Source: Arthrobacter sp. UNC362MFTsu5.1
GTDB taxonomy: Bacteria > Actinomycetota > Actinomycetes > Actinomycetales > Micrococcaceae
Reading direction: 5' to 3'
Assembly: GCF_000685965.1 (NCBI RefSeq)
Contig: NZ_JMLE01000028.1
Location: 1 to 57,708, forward strand
DNA length: 57,708 bases
Below are positions 15,705 to 24,470 of the stretch, piece by piece. A model generated the notes under the pieces. The model had not been told where the DNA came from. It was given only the letters and a program-made list of their open reading frames with translations, and searched no databases. Made by a program: the position numbers and the translations under genes. Within the stretch, counting starts at the first letter, position 1, and each line of letters begins with the position of its first letter.

Positions 15705-17657
15705 ATGCCCCAAACACGCAGCAAATCCCTGTCCCCCGGCGCCATCACGGCCGTCCTCGCGCTGAGCGGAACCGTGGTGGCGCTGATGCAGACCCTCGTG
15801 GTGCCGCTCCTTCCGGACTTCCCCGGCATCCTCGGCGTGACCGCCGACGACGCCTCCTGGCTGGTCACCGCCACACTCCTGTCCAGCGCCGTGGCCACCC
15901 CGATCGTTTCCCGAAGCGCGGACATGTACGGGAAACGGAAGATGATGGTGATCTGCCTTGCCATCATGGTTGCCGGCTCCATCGTGGCTGCGGTCGGGGG
16001 AAGTTTCCTCTGGCTCATCGTCGGCCGGGCACTGCAGGGGTTCTCCTCGGCCCTGATCCCCGTGGGCATCAGCATCATGCGCGATGAGCTGCCCAAGGAA
16101 AAGATGGGGTCCGCCGTCGCCCTGATGAGCGCCACACTGGGCATCGGCAGCGCCCTGGGCCTCCCGCTCGCCGGGCTGCTCTACGAAAGCCTGGGCTGGG
16201 AATCCATTTTCTGGGTCTCCGCCGCAGCCGGCAGCCTGCTGCTCACCGCCGTCGTCCTGGTGGTCCCCGAATCCAAAGTGCGCACGCCGGGCCGGTTCGA
16301 TTACCTCGGCGCCGTGATTCTTTCGGCGGCGCTGGCGGCACTGCTGCTGGCCATTTCCAAGGGCGGTTCGTGGGGCTGGGGTTCCGAGCCGGTACTGCTG
16401 CTGTTCCTTGCCGCGGCCGTTCTCCTGGCCGCCTGGCTCCCGTACGAACTGAAGGTCAGCCAGCCGATGGTGGACCTCCGCACCTCCGCCAGGCGCCCCG
16501 TCCTCCTGACCAACCTGGCGTCCCTGCTGGTGGGTTTCGCGATGTTCGCCAACATGCTCCTGACCACCCAGCAGCTCCAGCTGCCCGCCTCCACCGGCTA
16601 CGGTTTCCAGCTGAGCGTGATCACCGCGGGCCTCTGCATGGTTCCGTCCGGCCTGGCCATGGTGGTTTTCGCTCCCGTTTCCGGCGGCATCATCCGCCGG
16701 TTCGGCGGGAAGTCCGCACTGATCGCGGGCGCTGCGGTCATGGTGGTGGGCTACGTGGGCCGCGTCTTCTTCTGGGACTCCATCGCCTCGGTGATCATCG
16801 GCTCCACGGTGGTCAGCATCGGTACGGCGATCGCCTACGCGGCGATGCCCACCCTGATCATGGGCGCCGTGCCCATCACCGAGACAGCCTCGGCCAACGG
16901 ACTCAACAGCCTGGTGCGGTCCATCGGAACCTCCACGTCGAGTGCGGCCGTCGCCGCTGTCCTCACCTCCGTGACCCTCACCGTGGGGTCCGCCCGGCTG
17001 CCGTCCTTCGAGGCCTTCAAGGACGTCTTCTGGATGGCCGCCCTCGCATCCGCCGCCTCCATGGTGGCCGCGGTGTTCATTCCCCGGGCCGCGGCCGCCC
17101 CCACGGCAGCGCTCCCCGCACGGGCAGCCAACGAGCTTGTGGTGCAGGGACGCGTCCTGACGGCCGACCGGCGCCCCGTCACTCCCGCCGTCGTCACCGT
17201 CCTCCAGACCAGCGGCGAACCGGTGGACTGGAGCCGCGTGGACAGCGACGGCAACTACTCCGTGGCGCTGCCCGGAGCGGGCACGTACCTGATGGTGGCC
17301 AACGCCGCGGGCTGGGCGCCCATGGCGGAAGTGTTCGATTTCGACGGCCGCACGCTTCAGCAGAATTTCCACCTGGAGGACCGCCTGGAGCTGGCCGGAA
17401 CCGCCACCGTGGGAGGTGCCGTCCTGGCCGATGCGGTGGTGACCCTCCTGCAGGCCTCCGGCGAACATGTGGCGACAACCCGGACCGATTCCGGGGGCAG
17501 GTACTCCCTGCCGCTGCCCCTGGCCGGCCGCTACATCGTGACCCTGCTGCACCCGGCGACCCACCAGGCCATGGCCCGGAAACTGGCCGTGGACAACCGC
17601 TCGGTGACGGCGGACCTGACGATCGATGCTCCGGCCGGACAGCTGGTGGACGCGTGA
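15705..17657 (+). CDS. MFS drug-exporter-like transporter with C-terminal beta-sandwich repeats
   Basis: The 650-residue protein has an MFS core (about 1-465, likely 14 membrane segments, DHA2 type) with the motif RSADMYGKRKMMVICLAIMV in loop 2-3 and the GxLGIGSALGLPLAGLLYE segment of antiporters. The C-terminal 185 residues hold two copies of a carboxypeptidase-regulatory/Cna-B-like beta-sandwich (about 480-560 and 562-645); compare SGEPVDWSRVDSDGNYSVAL with SGEHVATTRTDSGGRYSLPL. These modules are usually extracellular, yet a 14-helix exporter would place the C-terminus inside. Followed directly by an overlapping TetR gene. Confidence 0.87.
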   Translation: MPQTRSKSLSPGAITAVLALSGTVVALMQTLVVPLLPDFPGILGVTADDASWLVTATLLSSAVATPIVSRSADMYGKRKMMVICLAIMVAGSIVAAVGGSFLWLIVGRALQGFSSALIPVGISIMRDELPKEKMGSAVALMSATLGIGSALGLPLAGLLYESLGWESIFWVSAAAGSLLLTAVVLVVPESKVRTPGRFDYLGAVILSAALAALLLAISKGGSWGWGSEPVLLLFLAAAVLLAAWLPYELKVSQPMVDLRTSARRPVLLTNLASLLVGFAMFANMLLTTQQLQLPASTGYGFQLSVITAGLCMVPSGLAMVVFAPVSGGIIRRFGGKSALIAGAAVMVVGYVGRVFFWDSIASVIIGSTVVSIGTAIAYAAMPTLIMGAVPITETASANGLNSLVRSIGTSTSSAAVAAVLTSVTLTVGSARLPSFEAFKDVFWMAALASAASMVAAVFIPRAAAAPTAALPARAANELVVQGRVLTADRRPVTPAVVTVLQTSGEPVDWSRVDSDGNYSVALPGAGTYLMVANAAGWAPMAEVFDFDGRTLQQNFHLEDRLELAGTATVGGAVLADAVVTLLQASGEHVATTRTDSGGRYSLPLPLAGRYIVTLLHPATHQAMARKLAVDNRSVTADLTIDAPAGQLVDA

Positions 17658-18211
17658 GCACCGCCGGGATTTCCAGCCGCGACGCCATCCTGGACGCCGC
17701 GGGGAGGCTGTTCGGCGAACGCGGCTACCGGGGCGTGACCGTCCGCGACATCGCCTCCGACGCCGGTGTTTCGGCAGCGCTGGTGATGAAGCTGTACGGT
17801 TCCAAGGAAAAACTGTTTGCCGCCGCCAAGCCCGACGAGTCGCTGCTGTCCGACCTCGACGTCCCGGCGGCCGAGCTGGGCGCCACACTGGTGTTCCGGG
17901 TCCTGATGCGCCGGGAGCGCGGGCTGAAGGAACCGTGGGCCATGCTTCCGTTCACCATCCAGGACTCCCCCACGCCCGACGCCGCCCGGCTGGAAACACG
18001 CGAACGGTACCTCGCCAGCATGGCCGCCCTGCTGAAGGACACGACGCCGGACCGGCGCCACGCGTCCACGGTGGTGGCGCTGATGACCGGCTTTGGCGAG
18101 GCAGTGCGCACGCTCGGCATGTTCGAGGGCTGGGACTTCGATGAGCTGGTTGCCCACTACGGGGCGATCGTCCAGGGCCAGGTCGACGCCTGCCGCTCAG
18201 CCGCCACCTGA
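17654..18211 (+). CDS. TetR-family transcriptional regulator
   Basis: The 185-residue protein has a TetR N-terminal DNA-binding domain (about 8-55): ISSRDAILDAAGRLFGERGY, then VTVRDIASDAGVSAALVMKLYGSKEKLFAAA. The C-terminal ligand domain is of the compact kind (RERYLASMAALLKDTTPDRR). The GTG start at 17654 overlaps the stop of the MFS gene (GTGA), so the two are co-transcribed. It probably represses the operon through the palindromes at 15625-15666, released by a compound the transporter exports. Confidence 0.92.
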   Translation: MSTAGISSRDAILDAAGRLFGERGYRGVTVRDIASDAGVSAALVMKLYGSKEKLFAAAKPDESLLSDLDVPAAELGATLVFRVLMRRERGLKEPWAMLPFTIQDSPTPDAARLETRERYLASMAALLKDTTPDRRHASTVVALMTGFGEAVRTLGMFEGWDFDELVAHYGAIVQGQVDACRSAAT

Positions 18212-18213
18212 AA

Positions 18214-18342
18214 CGCTCTCTCACCCAATGTGGGAAATTCCCGAACGCTCCATCACTTAACGCAGAAAAAACCATCGCTCTCTCCCTTTCCTGAAGAAAG
18301 GGAGAGAGCGATGGTGAAAACCCCGCAGGAAGTGAGAGAGCG
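18214..18342. repeat. Nested inverted repeat in the convergent gap between tetR and jetC
   Basis: The core is a perfect 20-base inverted repeat ACCATCGCTCTCTCCCTTTC (18271-18290) with its complement at 18296-18315 and a 5-base loop CTGAA. An outer pair, CGCTCTCTCAC (18214-18224) and GTGAGAGAGCG (18332-18342), encloses it, and a variant CGCTCCATCAC lies at 18246-18256. The element fills almost all of the 150-base gap. It may serve as a two-way terminator, but the nested related units look like a dispersed palindromic repeat. Confidence 0.88.
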
Positions 18343-18361
18343 TCCTGGTGGGAGGGCGGGG

Positions 18362-21300
18362 TCAGCGCAGGACGATGTCCACCGGGTTCGCCTCGGACCT
18401 CCACTGGCCCTCGGCACCGGCCCGCGGCCCGATCACCGGAGACGTGAGCACGCCGGAACGGTTGGTGCGCTTGTCCCGCAGGATTTCCGTGACGGAGCCG
18501 AGGTGCCTCGACAGGTCGATGACGTTTTCCGGGGCCGCGAGCAGGAGCTGGAAGCCGAACTCGTGCAGCGCCTTGATACCCGCACCCGCAAATTCCTCCG
18601 AGGCCAGGACGAAGGCCTCGTCCATCATCACGGTGCCGTAGGTGGTGAAGCCCTGTTCCGCGATGCCCAGCTGGTAGCTGAGGGCCGCTGCCATGATGAA
18701 CGCCGTGAACCGCTGCCGCTCGCCGCCGGACATGGAGCCCGTGTCCGCGTGCATAAACACATCGGTCCGCTTGCCGCCGCGAGGGCCAGATACTTCCCGG
18801 TGCTCCTTGCACTGGATAAACAGGTGCCCGCGCACGTCCAGCACTTCGGCCCGCCAGCGCCTGTCCTCCGGCGCCTGCGAACCCAAACGCTTCACGAGCG
18901 TTTCCAGCGACTTGTAGCGGTTGGTGAGCTCGGCGTCGTCGTCCGTTTCAGCTCCGGTAGCCGCCGCCCCCGCAGCGCGCGAGGGCCGGGTGTGCCGAAT
19001 TTTCAGGGCGTTCTGGATGGCGTCCTTGAACTGCTTCGCGGTGGGCGGCAGGGTCTGCTTGATGTCCAGTTCCAGGAAGCTGCCCTCATGGAAATTGACC
19101 TCCGACAGGATTCCGTTCAGCGGAAGGATGCGGCTGGTGATGGACCGCCGCTCCTCATCCAGGAGGTGCAGCAGCGTGCTGAACGACTCATGGGTGCGCT
19201 GGTTGAAGAACTGCCGGAACTCGGCCTCCTGCGCGGGAAGACCGTCGCTGACGATCGCGTGATAGCGGGCCTCGAACTCCCCGGCAGCACCGATGGACGT
19301 GCCATGGTCCGCGGAAATTGCGGTCCCCCAGTCACGCACGAACCCCTCGAAGATGCGGGTAAGGCGCTCCGAAGTGGCCTGGCCGCGGGACTCGGCCGCG
19401 TGCAGTTCGGCAAGCAGCCGGGTCCGCACCTGGTTGGCCAGGTTGTCCAGCTCGTGCATCTCCGTGACGTCGTCAACGCCGCCGAAGTACGGTTCCAGTG
19501 CGGCGACGGCGGAATCCGACGGCGGCGCCTGGCGCAGCCGGATCCGCGCGGCTTCCAGCAGCGAATCCGCGGCCGTGAGCTGCTGGTCCAGCGCCTTGTA
19601 TTCGCTCTGCAGAACCGCAGCGGCTTCGGTGCTGGACTGGTGCTTGTGCCGGGCGGCTTCGATGTTGGCCCGCAGCGGCTCCAGGTCGGCCTGCGCAGCA
19701 AGGGCATCCTTGAGGCGCTGCTCGATCCTGCCGAGCTCGTCCTCCGCCACGGCCGCTGACACCTGTTCCCAGGGCCGGTGGTCCTCGGCGATCCGCCGCA
19801 GCGCCTCCAGCTGGCGGGTCATTCCCTGGTGCGACTCTTCGCGGCTTTGGGCGAGTTCGGCGGCCTTGGCCAGTTCCTGCTGGAGGTCCTCCACCTGCAC
19901 GGCCACGAGCTCCAGCTTGGAAGCGTTGTCGAAGCCGAGGACGTAATCCTGCCTGCTGGTGAAGCGGTCGTCCTTCTCCACGGTGTGGCGGTTGCGCTTG
20001 ACCACGCCGCCCAGGCTCAGGCCCTTGTCCAGCGCAGCCAGGTCGTCCGGGTTCTCGACGCACGGGTAGGCGAAGTCGACGGCGATCCGCTCACGGATCC
20101 ACTGGCCGGCGTCCGCCGCGGGACCGGTGGTGAGGATGTCCAGCTTGGTCAGGAGATCGCCGTCGGCCGCGTCCTCAACGGCCAGCGCGCCGCCGGCGAG
20201 CGGCTTGGAGACGTCCACGGCGCGGAGCGCGCCGCGGACGGAGTGGTCGTTCAGGTAGCGGGTCACGGCCGCGAAGTGCTCGCCGGGAACCAGCAGCGTG
20301 GTGGCCAGGTTCCGCAGCGCGCGTTCGGCGGCAGGCCGCCACCGGTCCTCCCCTTCGGCGAGGTCGATCAGCTCGCCGCCGAACGGCATCCGTTCCTCCG
20401 GCACCCCGGTTGCCGCCGCGATGGCCGTGCGGTTTTCAATGCTCGACGGCGGGAGCAGGGACTTGCGCGTCTTCAGCGAGACGAGTTCCTGCTGGGCCGC
20501 GGCCAGCTCGCGTTTCTTCGTGGCGTGGCCGTCGAACGCCTCGAACCGCAGCTCCTTGAGCGCCTCGGAGTCGTCCCGGAGTTCGGCCGAACGATCGGCG
20601 GCATGCGTGTGGGCCTGCTCCCAGCCGTCGGACGTCCATTCGAGGTCCAGCCCGGCATCGGCCAGCGCCTGCCGCGCGGCTTCCTCCACCTGCTGGCGGA
20701 GCTTGAGTCCCACCCGGGCATTCTCCAGCGACTGCTCGATCGCCGAGATCGCGTTGCCGCCCTGGTTGTTGTAGTCGGCTTCGAGCTGCCGCAGATCCTT
20801 GGCCAGGCCGTCCCGGACCGCACGCTCCGCGCCGAGCTCCTTGGCTTTTGCGTGGGCAAGGTCCTTGAATCGGACCAGGGTCTTCTCGTGGACAGTCACC
20901 GCGAGCTGTTGCTTGTAGGCGTCAAACTCTTCGCCCGCCAGCTCCCGCAGGCGGTTCGCGTCCAGCAGGGACTGCGCATATTCCTTGTTGAGTCCGGGTA
21001 CCGGAGCCAGCTGGTCGCGCTGCTGCCGCACGTCCTCCAGCCGCTGCCGGATGGACATCAGGTTGCTGAATTCCTCGACGACGTCGTCCGCCGCGGCCAG
21101 CGTTGCGGGAGCGTCGAGCACCTGGTCCCGGAAGAAGGTGTTGACGCTGCCGCCGAGTCCCTTGCCGGCCTGGATCACCCGGAGCAGCGGGAGGGCCTGG
21201 TCCGAACTGATGCCCAGCAGCCGCCGGAACCGCTCCGCAAACGCCTTGTGCACGTCGAAAACCTGCGCGTCCGGGAAGAGGGTGTCCAGTGCAGCCTTGG

Positions 21301-21817
21301 TGAACCGCTTCTCCGCGATGCCCTCGATGGCGGCAAGGTCCAGCGGCTTGTTGTCGATCAGGTAGTACCGCCCGACGCTCGATTCCGTGCCGTTTTTCGG
21401 CAGGTCAAAGAGCGCTGACACCGTCACTTTCGTGCCGGCCGCGTTATCGAACGTCAGGGCGACGGCGGACCACGTGGCACCGGGGCGCTGGAAGGCACTG
21501 GCTGAGCCCTCGCCCACGGCCTTGTCGCCCACCTTGCCGCGCATGTAGGTGAACGTGGTCCGCTTGTCCTCCACGGCACCGGAGCGCTGCGCCGCGGCCT
21601 CGTTGGAACGCGGCCGGGCGTCGAACACGCGCAGCATGGCGTCAAACAGCGTGGACTTGCCGACGCCCGAGTTGCCTGTCAGCAGGGTGCCGTTGCGGTC
21701 CACGTGCATCGTGTGGGCGCCATGGAACGTGCCCCAGTTGACCACCTGCACCAGCGCGAGCCGCATCTGGCCCGGGTTGGTGAGTTCGCCCATGGGCAGC
21801 ATGGTGGGGATGCTCAT
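18362..21817 (-). CDS. jetC: Wadjet/MksB-type SMC-like ATPase JetC
   Basis: The 1151-residue protein has Walker A GNSGVGKST (48-56) near the N-terminus, long coiled-coil arms (about 300-480 and 640-960) around a hinge-like middle (about 480-640), then ABC signature SGGERQ (1030-1035) and Walker B VMMDEAF (about 1063-1069). This layout is that of JetC/MksB, the motor of condensin-like complexes that extrude DNA loops; in Wadjet it brings plasmid DNA to the nuclease JetD. Its ATG overlaps the jetB stop (ATGA). No jetD follows: the next 150 bases are a palindromic repeat and then a gene on the other strand. The product looks intact. Confidence 0.93.
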   Translation of the reverse strand: MSIPTMLPMGELTNPGQMRLALVQVVNWGTFHGAHTMHVDRNGTLLTGNSGVGKSTLFDAMLRVFDARPRSNEAAAQRSGAVEDKRTTFTYMRGKVGDKAVGEGSASAFQRPGATWSAVALTFDNAAGTKVTVSALFDLPKNGTESSVGRYYLIDNKPLDLAAIEGIAEKRFTKAALDTLFPDAQVFDVHKAFAERFRRLLGISSDQALPLLRVIQAGKGLGGSVNTFFRDQVLDAPATLAAADDVVEEFSNLMSIRQRLEDVRQQRDQLAPVPGLNKEYAQSLLDANRLRELAGEEFDAYKQQLAVTVHEKTLVRFKDLAHAKAKELGAERAVRDGLAKDLRQLEADYNNQGGNAISAIEQSLENARVGLKLRQQVEEAARQALADAGLDLEWTSDGWEQAHTHAADRSAELRDDSEALKELRFEAFDGHATKKRELAAAQQELVSLKTRKSLLPPSSIENRTAIAAATGVPEERMPFGGELIDLAEGEDRWRPAAERALRNLATTLLVPGEHFAAVTRYLNDHSVRGALRAVDVSKPLAGGALAVEDAADGDLLTKLDILTTGPAADAGQWIRERIAVDFAYPCVENPDDLAALDKGLSLGGVVKRNRHTVEKDDRFTSRQDYVLGFDNASKLELVAVQVEDLQQELAKAAELAQSREESHQGMTRQLEALRRIAEDHRPWEQVSAAVAEDELGRIEQRLKDALAAQADLEPLRANIEAARHKHQSSTEAAAVLQSEYKALDQQLTAADSLLEAARIRLRQAPPSDSAVAALEPYFGGVDDVTEMHELDNLANQVRTRLLAELHAAESRGQATSERLTRIFEGFVRDWGTAISADHGTSIGAAGEFEARYHAIVSDGLPAQEAEFRQFFNQRTHESFSTLLHLLDEERRSITSRILPLNGILSEVNFHEGSFLELDIKQTLPPTAKQFKDAIQNALKIRHTRPSRAAGAAATGAETDDDAELTNRYKSLETLVKRLGSQAPEDRRWRAEVLDVRGHLFIQCKEHREVSGPRGGKRTDVFMHADTGSMSGGERQRFTAFIMAAALSYQLGIAEQGFTTYGTVMMDEAFVLASEEFAGAGIKALHEFGFQLLLAAPENVIDLSRHLGSVTEILRDKRTNRSGVLTSPVIGPRAGAEGQWRSEANPVDIVLR

Positions 21818-22659
21818 GCTTCTGCCCCCTCGGTGGTTGTGTTCGCGGCGCTGGCGGCATCGCCGTCGTCGTCGTTCGGTTCCTCACCGGCGTCGCTGTC
21901 GAACTCCAGGAGCGGTTCCGTGCCGGCTGGGTCTGCTGTGGCAGCTACCAGGGCTTCGATGTGGGCGGGGATGTCGCCGATGTTTTCGAAGGGGAGGGCC
22001 AGCGGGAGGGCGTTGGAGATGGTGTAGACGTCCTCGAGGCCGGTGGCGATGAGGAGCTGGCGGGCCAGGAGCTTGGTGATGGCGCGGTTGACCACATCGG
22101 AGTCGCGCAGGGCGTCCTGCTGGCCGGACGGCTGGTAGTGGGCAACCAGCTCGGCGATTTCCTCTTTCGTGATCGTGGGATCCGTCTGCGCCGTGACGTG
22201 GCGGTCCAGCAGGAGGCGCAGGCGCAGCAGCACGATGGTCTCCACCCGGCTGAGCGCGCGCTGCTGGCGCAGGATGCTGGAGCGGGTGCTGCCGCCGATC
22301 GCTTCCGGGTCCACCGGGCGCAGCACGGCCACTTTCCGTTCGTGGTCGAGCTGCAGCGTCAGGAACAGCTCCGACAGGCGGCTCCGCAGGATCAGCTGGT
22401 TGTCCAGCAGGGTGGTCCAGAGTTTTTCGTCCCGGCCGCCGTCGATGTACGGCCCCTTCAGCAGTTTCACCAGTGCCTGGCGGACCTTCATGGGCAGCAC
22501 ACCGGTGTCCCCCGGGAACAGCGCGGCGCCGTCGACGAACGTATCCCGCGGGGTCACCCCACCGATGGTTGAGCTTGTCGAAATCCCGGTCTCGACGGAC
22601 TCAACCACCGGGGCAGGTTCGACCGCCGGGGTTTCCGTCGTCGTCATCTCTTCAGTCAT
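21814..22659 (-). CDS. jetB: Wadjet/MksE-type subunit JetB (DUF4194)
   Basis: The 281-residue protein matches the DUF4194/JetB family, a winged-helix KITE-like partner of the SMC ATPase; see LVKLLKGPYIDGGRDEKLWT and the RQQRALSRVETIVLLRLRLLLD region. The ATG at 22657-22659 is two bases after the jetA stop and follows AAAGGA. Residues 12-35 or so (VESVETGISTSSTIGG region) are encoded by an inverted repeat (22566-22607) that does not look like part of the family domain. The acidic C-terminus (EFDSDAGEEPNDDDGDA) is low complexity. Confidence 0.9.
   Translation of the reverse strand: MTEEMTTTETPAVEPAPVVESVETGISTSSTIGGVTPRDTFVDGAALFPGDTGVLPMKVRQALVKLLKGPYIDGGRDEKLWTTLLDNQLILRSRLSELFLTLQLDHERKVAVLRPVDPEAIGGSTRSSILRQQRALSRVETIVLLRLRLLLDRHVTAQTDPTITKEEIAELVAHYQPSGQQDALRDSDVVNRAITKLLARQLLIATGLEDVYTISNALPLALPFENIGDIPAHIEALVAATADPAGTEPLLEFDSDAGEEPNDDDGDAASAANTTTEGAEA
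22566..22607. repeat. Inverted repeat within the jetB N-terminal codons
   Basis: TGGTTGAGCTTGTCGA (22566-22581) faces TCGACGGACTCAACCA (22592-22607), an imperfect palindrome with outer arms TGGTTGAG/CTCAACCA exact. From memory, GGTTGAGCTTGTCGAAA-type palindromes are dispersed between genes in Micrococcales genomes; here one copy is read as protein (VVESVETGISTSSTI) in jetB. Confidence 0.75.
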
Positions 22660-22661
22660 CG

Positions 22662-24110
22662 TCAATCCTTTGTGAGGGTGACCACCGGCAGGAATGCCTT
22701 GCGGGTGGTGCCGTCTATCTGTTCGAAGTCGATGGCGTCCCAGCCGGCGCGGTCGAAGCCGGCGCCGTCGTGCAGCGCGTGGGACAGCAGGGCGCGGATG
22801 GAGTTGATGTGGCGTTCCTCCGGCGGAAGCTGCTCCCACGCCTCCGGCAGGGTTGCGGCCCCGGCGAGCGCGGCGCGGATGGCCGCCGGCTTGGCCTTCC
22901 CGGTGCGCGGCGAGCGCACGCGGTCCGAGTCGCTGAAGGCGATGGGGTCGGCCAGCTTGGGCGGGGCCGCGAACTCGTCGGGGTCAAAGAGCTTGACCAT
23001 GGACAGGGACTCGAAGCCGGCGTTGAAGAGTACCGGTCCGGGCACCAGCCCGGGGCGTTCCCGTTCGTACGGCAGCGAGCGAATGGCCTGCTCGGCTTCG
23101 CGCAGCACCTTCCGCAACCGGACGGACTGGCGGAAATCGTCGCTCTGGACGTAGGTGTTGAGGCTTTCGCTGAGCTTGCCGTAGATCCGCTGGATCTGGC
23201 TGTGCTGGGTGCGGAGTTCGGCCACCAGGTTCTTCAGCGTTTCGCGGTCCTCGTGGCTGAGGTCGTCCGCGAACTGGCGGCTGAGCACTTCTCCGATCGC
23301 GGAACGGAACCGCAGCTGCTGCTGTGGGTCCTCCAGGAACGCCGTGAAGGACCGGAACGTCCTTCCTTCAGGACTCTGCCGGAGCCGTTTGTCCGCCTCC
23401 AGCACCTGCGCCATGGTGGCACCCTTGCTGAGGGATTCCTCGATGATCTGGTTGCGGAGCTCGCCCACCAGTTCCTCGATCCGGTCACGCATCTTCTTAT
23501 AGTCGGCCGGCAGGCTGGCCGCGAGGTCCAGGATGTTTCCGGCCGCCTCCACGGCCTCGTCATCGTCCAGCAGTCCGTCGAAGTCGCCGGAGCTGATGTC
23601 CTCGATGAGCTGCTGCCGCTCCTCGATCTCGTCCTCGAGGGACTCCAGCCGGGCGGTCTGGTCCGGGTTTGTCTCATTGGCCAGCTTTTCGACGTCGCCC
23701 AGCAGCGTCCCCAGCCGGGAACCGTTCAGGGTGGAGCGTTCGCTGGAGAGGCTGTCCAGGAAGGCGAGGACGCGGGCCGCGGGCTCCGTGACTTCGTAGA
23801 CGATCTGCCCGGACTGGTTGCGGCGGGTCAGGAAATTCCTGCGGGTCCATTCATCGCCGAAGGACTTCCCGTTGGCTACGCCGCCCAACCCCGGGTCCTG
23901 GCGGCGGAGCTGCTCAAGGAAGGCATCAACGTCGGCATGGAATTCTTCCAGCGGAAGCTGCGGACGGGTGCGGGTAAAGGAAGCCTGCAGGACTGCGATG
24001 ACCCACGGGGCGGACCGGGTGAGCGCCCAGGCCGGTCCTTTGGTCAGGAGTTCAAGGTCCCGGAGCCGGGCATTGATCGCGTCCGCGGAGGACGGGGCGG
24101 ATCGGGACAC
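22662..24110 (-). CDS. jetA: Wadjet/MksF-type kleisin subunit JetA (DUF3375)
   Basis: The 482-residue protein belongs to DUF3375/JetA, the kleisin-like subunit that bridges the SMC heads. Recognisable parts are the N-terminal DLELLTKGPAWALTRSAPWV, FHADVDAFLEQLR and TRRNFLTRRNQSGQIVYEVT, a central coiled-coil (about 170-215, EEIEERQQLIEDISSGDFDG) and the C-terminal WDAIDFEQIDGTTRKAFLPV. GTG at 24108-24110 was chosen because GAAGGAG lies six to seven bases upstream; a longer frame has no support. It is the first gene of the jetABC operon. Confidence 0.92.
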   Translation of the reverse strand: MSRSAPSSADAINARLRDLELLTKGPAWALTRSAPWVIAVLQASFTRTRPQLPLEEFHADVDAFLEQLRRQDPGLGGVANGKSFGDEWTRRNFLTRRNQSGQIVYEVTEPAARVLAFLDSLSSERSTLNGSRLGTLLGDVEKLANETNPDQTARLESLEDEIEERQQLIEDISSGDFDGLLDDDEAVEAAGNILDLAASLPADYKKMRDRIEELVGELRNQIIEESLSKGATMAQVLEADKRLRQSPEGRTFRSFTAFLEDPQQQLRFRSAIGEVLSRQFADDLSHEDRETLKNLVAELRTQHSQIQRIYGKLSESLNTYVQSDDFRQSVRLRKVLREAEQAIRSLPYERERPGLVPGPVLFNAGFESLSMVKLFDPDEFAAPPKLADPIAFSDSDRVRSPRTGKAKPAAIRAALAGAATLPEAWEQLPPEERHINSIRALLSHALHDGAGFDRAGWDAIDFEQIDGTTRKAFLPVVTLTKD

Positions 24111-24470
24111 ACACTCTCCTTCAGCTGCCACAGGACTTGTCGGGCAGCGGAAAACCCGAAAACTGCCAACTACAAGGTTAACGCAGTGTGCCCGGAAGCC
24201 GGCCCGTCGCCGTTTCACGCCGCAACCGGCACCCCGGCCGAACCCAAAGGGACCCCCGCGCGCCGCCGGTGCACCTCCCGGTACGTCCGCAACGGGCTGT
24301 TACGCGTGTTACGGGTGGGGTTACAGTGACCGCGCCGTGACCTACGGGCCGGTAGCATTTCGATCCCGTATCAACACCCGCGCCACGGCCGTGCGGCTCT
24401 GGTTGGCGGAGCCGTCCGCACCCTACGCTCGTGCTACTTGATCCAGCCAGGCAATGATGCAGGGGGAAAC
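24111..24470. other. Divergent promoter region between jetA and a small membrane protein gene
   Basis: About 360 bases without a supported gene. It should contain the leftward jetABC promoter and the rightward promoter of the gene at 24471; TACGCT around 24423 is a -10-like hexamer for the latter, giving a leader of about 40 bases. A cluster of GTTAC/GTGACC words near 24298-24345 is noted without interpretation. No RNA gene or repeat seen. Confidence 0.4.

Noticed and set aside
16370..18211. 613-codon frame spanning the MFS and TetR genes
   Set aside because: Its first part is an out-of-frame Arg/Pro/Gly-rich shadow of the MFS gene; only the last 185 codons, read from the GTG at 17654, are the real TetR protein.
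18230..19759. 509-codon frame on the plus strand opposite jetC
   Set aside because: It mirrors the jetC coding strand, has no ribosome binding site and no protein-like motif; a GC-rich antisense shadow.
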